Source: Bacteroidota bacterium (GTDB taxonomy: Bacteria > Bacteroidota > Bacteroidia > Chitinophagales > Chitinophagaceae). From it: DNA of 64,000 bases. The position numbers and the translations under genes are program-made. Shown one piece after another: positions 26,538 through 35,280 of this stretch. The stretch lies in NCBI GenBank assembly GCA_018267615.1, contig JAFDYD010000006.1, positions 18,204 to 82,203 on the forward strand. The letters are read 5' to 3'. The notes under the pieces were generated by a model that saw nothing but the letters and a program-made list of their open reading frames with translations, had not been told where the DNA came from and ran no database searches. Positions within the stretch are counted from its first letter, which is position 1, and each line of letters opens with the position of its first letter.

Positions 26538-27206
26538 TCATTTCACCACAGCAAGCGCCATCCCATCATATTCCTTCACGCCGACAGTTTGAATAATAGT
26601 TGCTGTAATATTTTTGTTCGCTGCGAGTGATTTATTAAATCGTTGGGCGCCTTTTACCATTTCGTCTGTGTGGTTTGGATCGATCACTTTGCCATCGCGG
26701 ATTACATTATCTGCAACGATCAATGTACCGGGGCGGGACATACGAAGTGCATATTGAAAATATTCTGTGTATGGAGGTTTGTCGGCATCTATAAAAATCA
26801 TATCGAATGGGCCGGCTTTTTCACTTTCCAGGCTTGCTAAAATATCCATGGCTTTTCCGATTCGGATTTCGACTTGTTCACTTAAGCCAGCTCCTTCAAT
26901 ATTTTTTTTTGCAACGGCCGCGTGTTTCGGATCGATTTCAAGTGTGATCAATTTACCGTCTTTTGGCAACGCTCTTGCGAGCCAGATTGTGCTGTACCCC
27001 GCAAGTGTTCCTACCTCAAGGATTTTTTTTGCATTGCAAAGTAGCGCCAGGATGTGCAAAAATTTTCCCTGGTTGGGTGAAATGCTAATTTGAGGCATAC
27101 CTGCTTCTTCGAGCGATTGTTTCGCCGAAAGCAATGCATTGTCTTCCGGAACGAGTAAGTTGTCGATATAGTGATCTACTGCTTCAAACATTTCGTTGTT
27201 GAGCAT
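26538..27206 (-). CDS. O-methyltransferase, CCoAOMT-like family
   Basis: This 222-residue SAM-dependent enzyme carries the family motifs ILEVGTLAGYSTIWLARALP (motif I, residues about 62-81), LITLEIDP, FDMIFIDADKPPY with the metal-binding Asp, and LIVADNVIRDGKVIDP. These match the catechol/caffeoyl-CoA type (Methyltransf_3) with divalent-metal ligands. The natural substrate is unknown. It appears to be monocistronic with hairpin repeats on both sides. Confidence 0.9.
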   Translation of the reverse strand: MLNNEMFEAVDHYIDNLLVPEDNALLSAKQSLEEAGMPQISISPNQGKFLHILALLCNAKKILEVGTLAGYSTIWLARALPKDGKLITLEIDPKHAAVAKKNIEGAGLSEQVEIRIGKAMDILASLESEKAGPFDMIFIDADKPPYTEYFQYALRMSRPGTLIVADNVIRDGKVIDPNHTDEMVKGAQRFNKSLAANKNITATIIQTVGVKEYDGMALAVVK

Positions 27207-27272
27207 AACAAATAATTTTATGCCCCAAGTTATGCATTTTGAAATTTATTTTTGAGATTTAGAATTGATACT

Positions 27273-27331
27273 TCTTTGCGTCATTGCGTCTTTGCGAGAA
27301 ATATTTTCACGCAAAGGCGCAATGACGCAAA
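27273..27331. repeat. palindromic repeat, CTTTGCG family
   Basis: CTTTGCGTCATTGCGTCTTT and its reverse complement (AAAGGCGCAATGACGCAAAG) enclose a short AT-rich loop. Related hairpins lie at 28.85 and 51.1 kb. Confidence 0.75.
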
Positions 27332-27343
27332 GGATGAAATGCA

Positions 27344-28162
27344 TTAGTCTCCTTGCTGGAACCATGATTTAAATGCAACTGCTTTTGTGCGACTTACCTG
27401 GACATTTGGCGGAAATTGTGGCGATGGTGATACTAGCACATTTAGTTTATTATGTTCACCTCTTTCATAACCGCTCACCATATTGCGATGAAGTATGTAT
27501 TGCCGGTTCATCCTGAAAAAAAACTCGCCAGGCAAAAGTTTCTCCACTTTATCGAGCGATTGATCCAGCAAATATTTTTTTGCATCAGTTGTAATTAATA
27601 CCGCATATTCTCCTTCAACATAAATACCGGCGATGCCGGCAAATGGGATTTGCAGGTTTTGTTTTCCATGTTTGACGGTGAAACCATCCTGACGCAATTT
27701 CTTTTCTTCCCGTCTCAGTTTTTCAAGTTCGTTCATAACGATATAGTAATGCCAGGCGATATAGATGCCGTTAATAACAAAAAACCAAATCAGGAAAATG
27801 AATATATCCAACGTGTAAAAACTCGACGGAACCGGAGTGTCTTTTACAATCCAGTTGAGAATTTCTGTCGAAACAATAATGAAAGCAAGAGCGCCAACGC
27901 ATGTTAACAGGATTTGAATAAAAATTCTTTTGAGGGGTTTTGGTGCATAAGGTATTTTTCTATCCAGCCGAATTATGATGGAACGGATAATCCACCATGC
28001 TATATATCCTTCCAGCGTATCAATTGCAAAAGTTAGAGCTGTATGCCAGTTAAGAGAAATATTTGAATAAGTGAGATAATAATTCAATGCATTGATGCAT
28101 GGAATTAGAATCAGGAAAATTGGGATATCATTATATTTTGCCGGTGATTTTTTGATTGTCAT
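27344..28162 (-). CDS. membrane-anchored LytTR-family DNA-binding regulator
   Basis: This 272-residue protein has four hydrophobic segments in residues about 15-145, then a coiled stretch (ELEKLRREEKKLRQ), then a LytTR DNA-binding domain (about 172-265) with IPFAGIAGIYVEGEYAVL, FFFRMNRQYILHRNMV and VQVSRTKAVAFKSW. There is no receiver domain or histidine kinase part. Such proteins are thought to sense envelope or membrane signals directly. No target gene is evident next to it; palindromic repeats lie on both sides. Confidence 0.85.
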   Translation of the reverse strand: MTIKKSPAKYNDIPIFLILIPCINALNYYLTYSNISLNWHTALTFAIDTLEGYIAWWIIRSIIIRLDRKIPYAPKPLKRIFIQILLTCVGALAFIIVSTEILNWIVKDTPVPSSFYTLDIFIFLIWFFVINGIYIAWHYYIVMNELEKLRREEKKLRQDGFTVKHGKQNLQIPFAGIAGIYVEGEYAVLITTDAKKYLLDQSLDKVEKLLPGEFFFRMNRQYILHRNMVSGYERGEHNKLNVLVSPSPQFPPNVQVSRTKAVAFKSWFQQGD

Positions 28163-28201
28163 TAAATCTGCTTTTGATCAAGGATTTCGTGATTTGAACT
28201 T

Positions 28202-28357
28202 CGTCATTTCGAATCCGCCCATCGTGATTCGCTGAATCATGAGTTGATGGCGGGGTGAGAAATCCCCAGCTAACTAGTTTGTAAATTCCTATAAATAGCT
28301 GGGGATTTCTCACTGCGTCTCTTCGCTGCGCTACGAGACTTCGTTTGAAATGATGCA
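28202..28357. repeat. interspersed repeat, GGGGATTTCTC/CGTCATTTCGAA family
   Basis: It begins CGTCATTTCGAATCCGCC, has a central stem GAAATCCCCAGC ... GCTGGGGATTTCTC, and ends with TCGCTGCGCTACGAGACTTC then GTTTGAAATGATG. The copy at 32.2-32.4 kb is the same element in the opposite orientation; a fragment is nested in the repeat at 13.8 kb. Confidence 0.8.
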
Positions 28358-28391
28358 CATTTCTCTTCCTTATTTTCTTTTACGAAAATTA

Positions 28392-28796
28392 TTACTCCGG
28401 GTATTTTGCTGTTACTTCCAGCCTGTTATTATCCGGATCCAATGTTTCAAATTCATAATATCCATCGCCGGTTTTTCTCGGGCCACGAAGAATACGATAA
28501 CCGTCTTTTTGCAGTTGTTTTGCCTTTGCTTCTACTTCTTCCAACGTATCAACTCCAAAAGCAAGATGAATAATTCCCTGGTGTTGTTTTTCAATTGTAT
28601 CGTTTTGATTGCCGGGAATGTTCGGCATCGACATGATTTCAAGTCTCGCCCCCGAGCTAAAACTCAGAAAATAACTTTCAAAATGATTCTTCGAATTTGT
28701 GTATTTATTATTTGATACTGCGCCGAAATACTTCATATAATATTCTTTCAACGCTTCCAGGTTGTTTGTCCAGATAGCAACATGCTCAAGTGTCAT
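28392..28796 (-). CDS. VOC-family (glyoxalase/bleomycin-resistance fold) protein
   Basis: This 134-residue protein starts TLEHVAIWTNNLEALKEYY, with a metal-ligand-type His near residue 5, then GIIHLAFGVDTLEEVEAK, RILRGPRKTGDGYYEFETLDPDN and a final RLEV segment. These are the two beta-alpha-beta-beta-beta units of the vicinal oxygen chelate fold. The pattern H ... E (E in LEVTAK) suits a metal site. I chose ATG 28796; a longer in-frame start at 28904 would run into the hairpin repeat upstream. The reaction is unknown. Confidence 0.85.
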   Translation of the reverse strand: MTLEHVAIWTNNLEALKEYYMKYFGAVSNNKYTNSKNHFESYFLSFSSGARLEIMSMPNIPGNQNDTIEKQHQGIIHLAFGVDTLEEVEAKAKQLQKDGYRILRGPRKTGDGYYEFETLDPDNNRLEVTAKYPE

Positions 28797-28849
28797 AGAA
28801 GTGATTTGAATGATCTGCAAAGATGATATGATTTTCCTTATTGAGCTGA

Positions 28850-28926
28850 ATTTATTCTTTGCGTTTTTGCGCCTTTGCGAGAAAATTATCTCTCGCAAAG
28901 GCACAAAAACGCAAAGAATAAATTCT
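28850..28926. repeat. palindromic repeat, CTTTGCG family
   Basis: ATTCTTTGCGTTTTTGCGCC and its reverse complement enclose a small loop around GAGAAAATTATCTC. The hairpin lies between the VOC gene and the barrel-protein gene. Confidence 0.78.
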
Positions 28927-29029
28927 AGTTCGAATAATAGATCGTCAGCAGCATAAATTTGTATTAATTTTCACAGGCAATCACTTAAATTGAGGAGAAT
29001 TGGATTTGATCCGATTCAAAAAAACTGTT

Positions 29030-29854
29030 ATGAGAAAACCTGTCGCCGGCATAATGTTCGTTTGCAGTTGCCTGTTGTTTCAAAAAGTTTTTTCGCAAAA
29101 TATTTCTGTCGGAGTAAAAGGAGGTATCAGTATTCCTAACCTCCGTTCGGGCGGCTCGAATCCAGTCAGTTCCGGTTATCAATCCGGGTTAGGTCCCAAT
29201 TTCGCTTTGTTTGGTGAGTATGGTATTTCAAATCTTTTTTCTCTTGAACTTGGATTGGAATATTCTGCACAAGGTGGTAAGAAACATGGTAAGCAAGCGC
29301 TAACCGTTACGCCGGATATTGCTGCTTTGTTTTATCCAAATCCGGCGCCGCAGTATTTGTGGACCAACTTCGACGCCGATGCAAAATTCAATTATCTCAT
29401 GGTGCCTGTTTTGGCGAAGTTTGGATTTGATCTGGGTGATCATTCGCCGTTGCGTGTATATATATCAGCGGGACCATTTGCCAGTTTTTTATTATCAGCT
29501 AACACAAAAACGAGTGGAACTTCAAATGTATATGCCGATGAGGCGGAAACGATTCCGCTTCTAACGCAACCTGCAGCATTCGATACAACCGCAGATATCA
29601 AAGATCAATTGAAGAGTTTTAATTGGGGTGTAGAAGTAAACATCGGTATTGTTTACAGTTTTGACCAGCACCGTATATTTTTGGAAGGAGGGGGCAACTA
29701 CGGTTTTATTCCCGTTCAGAAGCATGCAGAAGACGGACAAAATAATGCAGGCGCCGCTACTATCAGAATCGGTTATGCATATACGTTTGGAAGCAGTGGA
29801 GGAAGATCCGGGAGAGCGGCAAGGGGAGTGAAGAGTCCGAAGGTGTATAATTGA
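29030..29854 (+). CDS. outer-membrane beta-barrel protein, PorT/OMP_b-brl type
   Basis: This 274-residue protein has a signal peptide (residues about 1-23, ending KVFSQ) and then a repeated barrel-strand pattern: ISVGVKGGISIPNL, LGPNFALFGEYGI, FSLELGLEYSAQG, YLMVPVLAKFGF and FNWGVEVNIGIVYSF. This is the small porin-like barrel common in Bacteroidota. I chose ATG 29030; a TTG 30 bp upstream is in frame but would put charged residues before the signal peptide. The basic tail (GRSGRAARGVKSP) is unusual for a barrel end. Function unknown. Confidence 0.82.
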   Translation: MRKPVAGIMFVCSCLLFQKVFSQNISVGVKGGISIPNLRSGGSNPVSSGYQSGLGPNFALFGEYGISNLFSLELGLEYSAQGGKKHGKQALTVTPDIAALFYPNPAPQYLWTNFDADAKFNYLMVPVLAKFGFDLGDHSPLRVYISAGPFASFLLSANTKTSGTSNVYADEAETIPLLTQPAAFDTTADIKDQLKSFNWGVEVNIGIVYSFDQHRIFLEGGGNYGFIPVQKHAEDGQNNAGAATIRIGYAYTFGSSGGRSGRAARGVKSPKVYN

Positions 29855-30004
29855 GAGTTGATTAGTCGATAGGTTGATTGGTTGAAAAGTGAGTGACCTT
29901 AATTTGAAGTGATTTTTTAACGTACCAAGCAATCAAACTGGTTTGAGAAAACTTTAACGGTGTAGAAATTTTTCGCTATTTCTTCTTTTGTATTTTACAC
30001 CCGT

Positions 30005-30385
30005 ATGAAAAAAGTCAGCACCTCTATATTACTGCTTTTATACCTGGCGTATTTTTCGGGACCATTTCTCAATAAAATACTTCCAGACGATAGCCGTGCA
30101 AATATAAAGTTGTGCATATCCGCTGATCATCATTTGGATTTGCGTCCATGCAATGATGATTGTTCTCAAAATGAATTTTCAAGCCGGACCGTTTTATTAT
30201 CACAGCAGCAACACCTGGTTTCTTCGGGAACGCGTGTGCAGTTTATGCCGCTGGATTTTATATTACCCGATTTCCGCAATGTGCAGTCTTACAAATCTGT
30301 TGATGATCATCTCTCCAATGTTATAGAGCAGCCAATCACGCATGCTGCGCCCGTTTTTCTGATGAACCGGGTATTGAGGATTTAA
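30005..30385 (+). CDS. small secreted or membrane-anchored protein of unknown function
   Basis: I do not recognise this 126-residue protein. It has an N-terminal hydrophobic segment (residues 5-23) preceded by MKK, then a soluble part with two close Cys residues (RPCNDDC) and several His/Asp (SADHHLDL). The pattern recalls small Bacteroidota proteins found near metal transport genes, but no metal genes are next to it here. The ATG at 30005 gives a clear signal-type start. Confidence 0.55.
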   Translation: MKKVSTSILLLLYLAYFSGPFLNKILPDDSRANIKLCISADHHLDLRPCNDDCSQNEFSSRTVLLSQQQHLVSSGTRVQFMPLDFILPDFRNVQSYKSVDDHLSNVIEQPITHAAPVFLMNRVLRI

Positions 30386-30511
30386 TATTATCTATCACTG
30401 TTTTCATTTCTTTTTTTGGTGCTCATTTAAGAGAGCATCATTTATGATCTGCCATCATATCCGTGTCGACTGGATTTGCGGCGAGTTTGGATCATTCTCA
30501 AAAAAATTATT

Positions 30512-30835
30512 ATGAAATCATTATTGATAATAACAATAGGTTTTCTACTGGCATCGGTGTGTGCAATTGCGCAGACAGATTTCCCCGGTAAAAATATTCC
30601 CACTAAGGGATATTACTCGATCGGTGATAACTATAAGAAATTGCTCCATGGTTCTGTTGCGCATGTCGATACCATTGCATCGCCCATCATCCATAAAGGT
30701 TTTTATTCGATGAAACATAAAAATAAAAGATTCAAAATAAACCTTGGATGGAATCATGGGAAACGTGAAGTGCCAATGGTGAGCAAGGGATATTATTCGA
30801 TTGGAAATAATACCAGGAAATTAATTGAACCATGA
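30512..30835 (+). CDS. small secreted protein with three KGYYSIG-type repeats, unknown function
   Basis: This 107-residue protein has a signal peptide (MKSLLIITIGFLLASVCAIA) and three spaced copies of a motif: KGYYSIGDNYKKL, KGFYSMKHKNKRF and KGYYSIGNNTRKL. The mature part is basic. I chose ATG 30512; a TTG at 30476 is in frame but weaker. The last two codons and the stop lie inside the palindromic repeat that begins at 30828. The repeats suggest a small strand-repeat or binding surface, but I cannot name a function. Confidence 0.6.
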   Translation: MKSLLIITIGFLLASVCAIAQTDFPGKNIPTKGYYSIGDNYKKLLHGSVAHVDTIASPIIHKGFYSMKHKNKRFKINLGWNHGKREVPMVSKGYYSIGNNTRKLIEP

Positions 30836-30960
30836 TTTAGGTGATTTAGAAAGATTATGATGAGAGTTGAATGAGTCAATAAATTGACCATTAACCTAAT
30901 CAACTCGCTCACCCAGTCAATTCTCCTTATAATCTTTTTAAATCACTTAAATCATGGTTG
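30828..30960. repeat. palindromic repeat, variant of the AACCATGATT family
   Basis: The arms GAACCATGATTTAGGTGATT and AATCACTTAAATCATGGTTG-type reverse complement enclose inner arms TTGAATGAGTCAATAAATTG and its partner. It shares the outer phrase with the 16-kb copies but the inner phrase differs. It provides the stop codon of the preceding gene. Confidence 0.72.
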
Positions 30961-31016
30961 AATAACCATATCGATCATCAAGTCACATACATATTATTTA
31001 AAGAAAAAATTTTTTT

Positions 31017-31445
31017 ATGAATACAATCAGCATTCCATTATATGTTTTTTTTAACGGTACGGGTGAACTTAGTAAAGCGATAGAAAAATTTGCAAGATCC
31101 CGCCGTTTATATTTTTCAAGGCTGGAAGAAATCTCCGGCAACCTGATAGCGCTTGACAAGGTGAAGCGCAAATTACTATACTTTAAAACAAATGTGCTGT
31201 TACCAAAATGTTTGATCGTTGATTTGAGAAACGTAGACAGTTGCACGGTTGTTAAGCAATATGATGAAAAAGAAAAAGGGAAATTGCGAACGCTTCTTTT
31301 GTCGTTTCGGTTTTTAAATAATTCGAGCCCGGTCTCGCTTCCATTTTATGAAAACCTCGATCACGGATCAAAAGAAATCGCACAGGCTGAGTTAAAAGCG
31401 CAGTTGTGGAAAGCCGAAGTTTTGAAAACGGCTAGTGATAATTAA
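31017..31445 (+). CDS. conserved-looking cytoplasmic protein of unknown function
   Basis: This 142-residue protein has no signal peptide. It contains a basic segment (FARSRRLYFSRLEE) and a mixed alpha/beta pattern, with PKCLIVDLRNVDSC in the middle and a helical C-terminus. I cannot assign a family. A strong hairpin terminator follows 7 bp after the stop, which supports its being a real monocistronic gene. Confidence 0.55.
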   Translation: MNTISIPLYVFFNGTGELSKAIEKFARSRRLYFSRLEEISGNLIALDKVKRKLLYFKTNVLLPKCLIVDLRNVDSCTVVKQYDEKEKGKLRTLLLSFRFLNNSSPVSLPFYENLDHGSKEIAQAELKAQLWKAEVLKTASDN

Positions 31446-31451
31446 CAAATC

Positions 31452-31493
31452 GGTGGTCGATCGCGATCTGAGGATCGGCCACCTAATTTTTTT
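31452..31493 (+). terminator. intrinsic terminator
   Basis: GGTGGTCGATC pairs with GATCGGCCACC around a 10-nt loop and is followed by a run of seven T residues. It ends the transcript of the gene at 31017-31445. Confidence 0.8.
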
Positions 31494-31686
31494 GTGACAT
31501 TTTCAGCAGAAAATTATCCATCGCGGAAAATAGTTTATCGAAATTTTACCGATTGCGCGCTAAATTTTTTGTGACAAAGGACATAAGCATGCAGAGGAAG
31601 TGGCACGGTTGATGTGATACCATAGATTGGTTAAGGTTGGTAATCCCTATTTATCAGCGATTTTTTAATATAGAAAATTCATATCG

Positions 31687-32214
31687 ATGCTGATGAATAT
31701 ACCGCAAATCGAGAAACATATTTCAGATGAAACAAAATCATATTTACTACAGGCTGGCCTTTACCAGTTGATAGGAGGAGCTGTTGGCGCGCAACTTATT
31801 ATCTGGTTACTTTTTACTGAGCCACCGGTGACCAGCCATTCCATTACCGTAAAATTATTTATGCTTTGTGTATATGCTTATTCCATTGCGTGCGGTGTTC
31901 TTTGTATCAGGTCTAATGGAATGGCAGTATATTATATGCGCGTGAACCAGCTTCTTCAGCTGATCGGTTTTGTGGGAATGGGCTATGCTTATAAATATGT
32001 TGCAGGTGTTTATGTGTCGATTGGAATTGACTTCACGTCATCCACAAAATTTATTTTCGACGCTGGTATTTCAAAGTTTCATTTATATAGGGAACCAGAA
32101 AGGGCCGCGTTTGATATTAATTTAGTTGCGCTGCTGATTATGTATTGGACGCTGAGATTGCAACGGAAAATAAAAACAGAAATGGCGGGTGTTGCAAAGT
32201 TTCGTTCGACGTAG
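31687..32214 (+). CDS. membrane protein of unknown function (four hydrophobic segments)
   Basis: This 175-residue protein begins with a short soluble helix (MNIPQIEKHISDETKSYLLQ) and then has hydrophobic segments at about 22-45, 55-75, 85-105 and 145-160. No catalytic or binding motif is visible. A second in-frame ATG lies two codons after the first. The gene is followed by a long interspersed repeat. Family not recognised. Confidence 0.6.
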   Translation: MLMNIPQIEKHISDETKSYLLQAGLYQLIGGAVGAQLIIWLLFTEPPVTSHSITVKLFMLCVYAYSIACGVLCIRSNGMAVYYMRVNQLLQLIGFVGMGYAYKYVAGVYVSIGIDFTSSTKFIFDAGISKFHLYREPERAAFDINLVALLIMYWTLRLQRKIKTEMAGVAKFRST

Positions 32215-32243
32215 ACATTGAACAGACATTCATATTTTGTGAG

Positions 32244-32397
32244 CGTCATTTCGAACGAAGTCTCGTAGCGAAGCGGAGAGACGAAGTGAGAAATCCCCAG
32301 CAAACTAATTGGGAGGTTGCTATAGATAGCCGGGGATTTCTCATCCGCCATAACATTAAAAATAATGTTAGTCGCTGCTGGCGGATTCGAAATGACG
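32244..32397. repeat. interspersed repeat, GGGGATTTCTC/CGTCATTTCGAA family
   Basis: It begins CGTCATTTCGAACGAAGTCT, contains GCGGAGAGACGAAGTGAGAA, a central stem around ATCCCCAGC/GCCGGGGAT, and ends GGCGGATTCGAAATGACG. It is the most complete copy and is inverted relative to the one at 28.2 kb. It fills most of the gap; no gene is seen in the remainder up to 32517. Confidence 0.82.
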
Positions 32398-32517
32398 TTC
32401 GTGAAATATTAAATTGTATTTCTTCTTCACCGACTTTGAGAAATTGGTTAAGGATTTGTAAATCATCAAGGATTTATTCTTTCAGAAATTTGATTTATTA
32501 ATTTTGAAAACTTCATT

Positions 32518-32886
32518 ATGAGTTTTCAGAAAGTCTTTAAAATATTGTCAGTTGCGATCTGCCTGTTTTTATTCACGGCAGCAAAAGCAAGTTGCCAATC
32601 CAAGATCGAAAAATATTGTATCGTTGAAGCATATCATAAAAATGGTTTTTCAACAAAAATTTCCATACGATTGGTGAATGGTGAAGTGGATTCATTATTT
32701 TCATTTGCAGACTCCGCAGTCAAAAACAATCTGGCTAAAATAAAAGAATTGAATTCAATACCGGATGCCTTGAACTATATGGCAAATTTGGGCTGGACGT
32801 TAGTAACGGCAACAACATTTTCTACTGGTGGTTCTACAAATCTTTATTTTAAGAAAGAGTTTGAGAAATCAGAACTGGCAAAATAA
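32518..32886 (+). CDS. small secreted protein of unknown function
   Basis: This 122-residue protein has a signal peptide (residues about 1-26, ending AAKASC or just after). The mature part has a strand-helix pattern with YCIVEAYHKNGFSTKISIRL and LNYMANLGWTLVTATTFSTGG. A domain of this kind, with LNYMANLGW near the end, is often annotated only as hypothetical in Bacteroidota. It is 32 bp before the metalloprotease-like gene, so the two may be co-transcribed. Confidence 0.6.
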   Translation: MSFQKVFKILSVAICLFLFTAAKASCQSKIEKYCIVEAYHKNGFSTKISIRLVNGEVDSLFSFADSAVKNNLAKIKELNSIPDALNYMANLGWTLVTATTFSTGGSTNLYFKKEFEKSELAK

Positions 32887-32918
32887 TTTGACAGTTATTT
32901 ATTAGTGAAATACTGCTT

Positions 32919-33788
32919 ATGAAAAGAACTAATTTTTACTTTAGTAAGATCATTTTTACAGCTATCCTTTTATATATCTCGGCAACCCTGAAATCTCAGG
33001 TTGAGCAAACAGAAAATAATAGAACTCGCGACAAGGATTTATTAGATTCTCTATTGAATAGTGAACAGTTGGATTCTTTACCAGGTAAACCGATGACCTA
33101 CTATAGTCATGGTTACTCAATCAGGGCCAAAACCATCCAGCAGTTAGTTCGCGATTGCGTTGCTTTTTACACTCCATTATTTCCGGGAAAGGTATTCAAT
33201 GAAAAAATATTTTTGTTGAATAAATCAGATTGGGAGAGACTGCCGTTCCCACAGCCATATGGATTGCCACATTATACCGACATCAATGAAAGTTTAATTG
33301 TGTCGGCAGATAAGAATGCGCTGAGTCATTTAAACAATGCGCAAAATGAAACCACAAGTGATAGTGTGGTATCCGGATTTGATTATGTTGCATTGCATGA
33401 GCTGGGTCACTATGTGTTTTTTACTCTTTATAATATTCAGAAAGAACATTGGTTTAACGAGGTGATGGCTTCGTATTTTCTTATATGTTATCTTCAAAAA
33501 GAAAATCTTCCACTGGATCTTGTAAAAACGGATCCGTCTTTTGTGCCGAAATACAAAAGACTTGAAGATTTTGAAAGACTTTATGCCAGGGTTGGTCCAC
33601 AGAATTATGACTGGTATCAACGAAAATTCATACAACTGGGTTATTCATTATATCCCGATCTCAAAACTAACCTCATTAAAAATGTGATTGAGAATTATTC
33701 CAGTAATGGCAAAAAACTGGATGCCCCAGTACTATTTGATAGTCTGGCGCCACAAAAAATGCTTGAGTGGCGGAAGGGGATGCAATAG
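32919..33788 (+). CDS. secreted zinc-metallopeptidase-like protein (HELGH motif)
   Basis: This 289-residue protein has an N-terminal signal segment (residues about 5-26) and a mature domain with the zinc-binding motif H160-E-L-G-H164 in YVALHELGHYVFF. The following HWFNEVMASYFLICYL has a Glu placed like the third ligand of gluzincin-type peptidases (MA clan). Glu161 would be the catalytic base. The protein is exported or periplasmic. The specificity and family below clan level are not clear from the sequence. Confidence 0.68.
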   Translation: MKRTNFYFSKIIFTAILLYISATLKSQVEQTENNRTRDKDLLDSLLNSEQLDSLPGKPMTYYSHGYSIRAKTIQQLVRDCVAFYTPLFPGKVFNEKIFLLNKSDWERLPFPQPYGLPHYTDINESLIVSADKNALSHLNNAQNETTSDSVVSGFDYVALHELGHYVFFTLYNIQKEHWFNEVMASYFLICYLQKENLPLDLVKTDPSFVPKYKRLEDFERLYARVGPQNYDWYQRKFIQLGYSLYPDLKTNLIKNVIENYSSNGKKLDAPVLFDSLAPQKMLEWRKGMQ

Positions 33789-33958
33789 CTAGAAATCTAA
33801 AGTGTCTCCATTTTATATTTCTAGTTTCCTCTGTGGTAATTTTTTTTCACCACATAGGCACATAGAAACATAGGTTCACATAGAGGGCATTTGGAGATAA
33901 TAGTATTAGATTAAGATGTTATCAAAATAAAAGCCCACTAGGCATTGAATTGCTTTCT

Positions 33959-35215
33959 CTAAACGATCCCTGCTAATTCCAAGCTTTTCTTTTTTAGTTT
34001 TCTGATCTCTACATCTTCTATGATTGTTTCCGGGGCGAGTATTAATGAAGTATTATTTTCTCTCCACCAACTATTCTTTCGCAATTCTTCAAATGCCAAA
34101 ACACCGACAAGATATTTGCGATCGTTTTCTGCATGCCATTCTTCAATCCATTCGAAACGATCTTTTGGAACATAGGACCAGTCATCAAAACTGATATAAA
34201 CCTTCACATAAAAATCATTTGTCAGTTCGTGAGGTGTGTGATGATATAATTTTTTGTATTCGTATTTGTATTGATAACGTAGCGCAGATAAATCACTCAA
34301 TACCGCTGAAGCAGTAGGAAAACTTCCCGCACCTTTCCCGTAGAAAAATTGTTTATCAGCAAAACCACTTTCGATCACTACACCATTGTATTCATTTTTT
34401 ACAAAGGCGAGATGATCATCATGACGAATAAATTGTGGCAATACAAATGCAGCAACTTTTCCGTTTTGTAATTTTTTAGCTTGCGCGACGAGTTTGATAT
34501 CAAAATGTTTTTCCGCTGCAACAGCCGCATCGCTTCCCTGGATATTTTGGATGCCGGTGAAAACGATATTATCAGGTTGTTCAATGATGCCATATGCATG
34601 CGTCAACAGGAATGTCCATTTGTTAACGGCATCAAATCCCTCTACATCGAGAGAAGGATCACTTTCTGCAAATCCCAATTGTTGCGCAAGGAGAAGCGCC
34701 TGTTGGAAATCCAGTTTTTCTTCGAACATTTTGGTGAGAATAAAATTCGTAGATCCATTGACGATGGCTTTGATAGAGTGCAACAGATCGTTGTCATAAT
34801 ATTCTTCGAGGTTGCGGATAACAGGTATTGAAGCACAAGCTGCGGCTTCATATAAAAAAGATAAGCCGGTTTGTTTTTGCAATCCTAATAATTCGGGTAA
34901 ATGTTCTGCGATCATTTTCTTACTTGCGCTCACCACTTCTTTTCCGTTCTTCAATGCAGTTGAAACGATTTCGAATGCAGGTTCTGATTCATTGATCACT
35001 TCTACGATCACGTTTATATCCGGATCGTTCAGTAAAATATTTTTATCTGTGGTAAATAATTCATCCGGTGCATCTCTTTTTTTCCCGGGATGCTTGATGC
35101 AAACTTTTTTGATACTTGCTTTCAACGAAGGAGTTTGTTGCAATATTTTAAAAAGACCTTCGCCTACTACACCGAATCCGAACAGGCCAATCGTCAGTTG
35201 CTTATGTGCGTCCAT
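33959..35215 (-). CDS. hom: homoserine dehydrogenase
   Basis: This 418-residue enzyme reduces aspartate semialdehyde to homoserine. It has the N-terminal NAD(P) motif GLFGFGVVGEGLFKIL (residues about 9-24), the catalytic-domain segment ASKKMIAEH, the substrate-loop IKAIVNGSTNFILTKM, FAESDPSLDVEGFDAVNKW with the catalytic Asp/Lys region, and GKGAGSFPTASAVLSDL. It is monofunctional (no aspartokinase fusion); no clear ACT domain is seen in the C-terminus. It is the last gene of the methionine locus, 65 bp after metX, so it feeds O-acetylhomoserine synthesis. Confidence 0.93.
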   Translation of the reverse strand: MDAHKQLTIGLFGFGVVGEGLFKILQQTPSLKASIKKVCIKHPGKKRDAPDELFTTDKNILLNDPDINVIVEVINESEPAFEIVSTALKNGKEVVSASKKMIAEHLPELLGLQKQTGLSFLYEAAACASIPVIRNLEEYYDNDLLHSIKAIVNGSTNFILTKMFEEKLDFQQALLLAQQLGFAESDPSLDVEGFDAVNKWTFLLTHAYGIIEQPDNIVFTGIQNIQGSDAAVAAEKHFDIKLVAQAKKLQNGKVAAFVLPQFIRHDDHLAFVKNEYNGVVIESGFADKQFFYGKGAGSFPTASAVLSDLSALRYQYKYEYKKLYHHTPHELTNDFYVKVYISFDDWSYVPKDRFEWIEEWHAENDRKYLVGVLAFEELRKNSWWRENNTSLILAPETIIEDVEIRKLKKKSLELAGIV

Positions 35216-35280
35216 ATGCTGGTTATCTTTTAATGAATTTTATTAACAGAAGTTTTTATGAATTGTTTTGAGGAGATATT

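Noticed and set aside
28797..28904. Longer N-terminus for the VOC protein
   Set aside because: The added 36 residues are basic, unlike the family, and derive from DNA next to and within the hairpin repeat.
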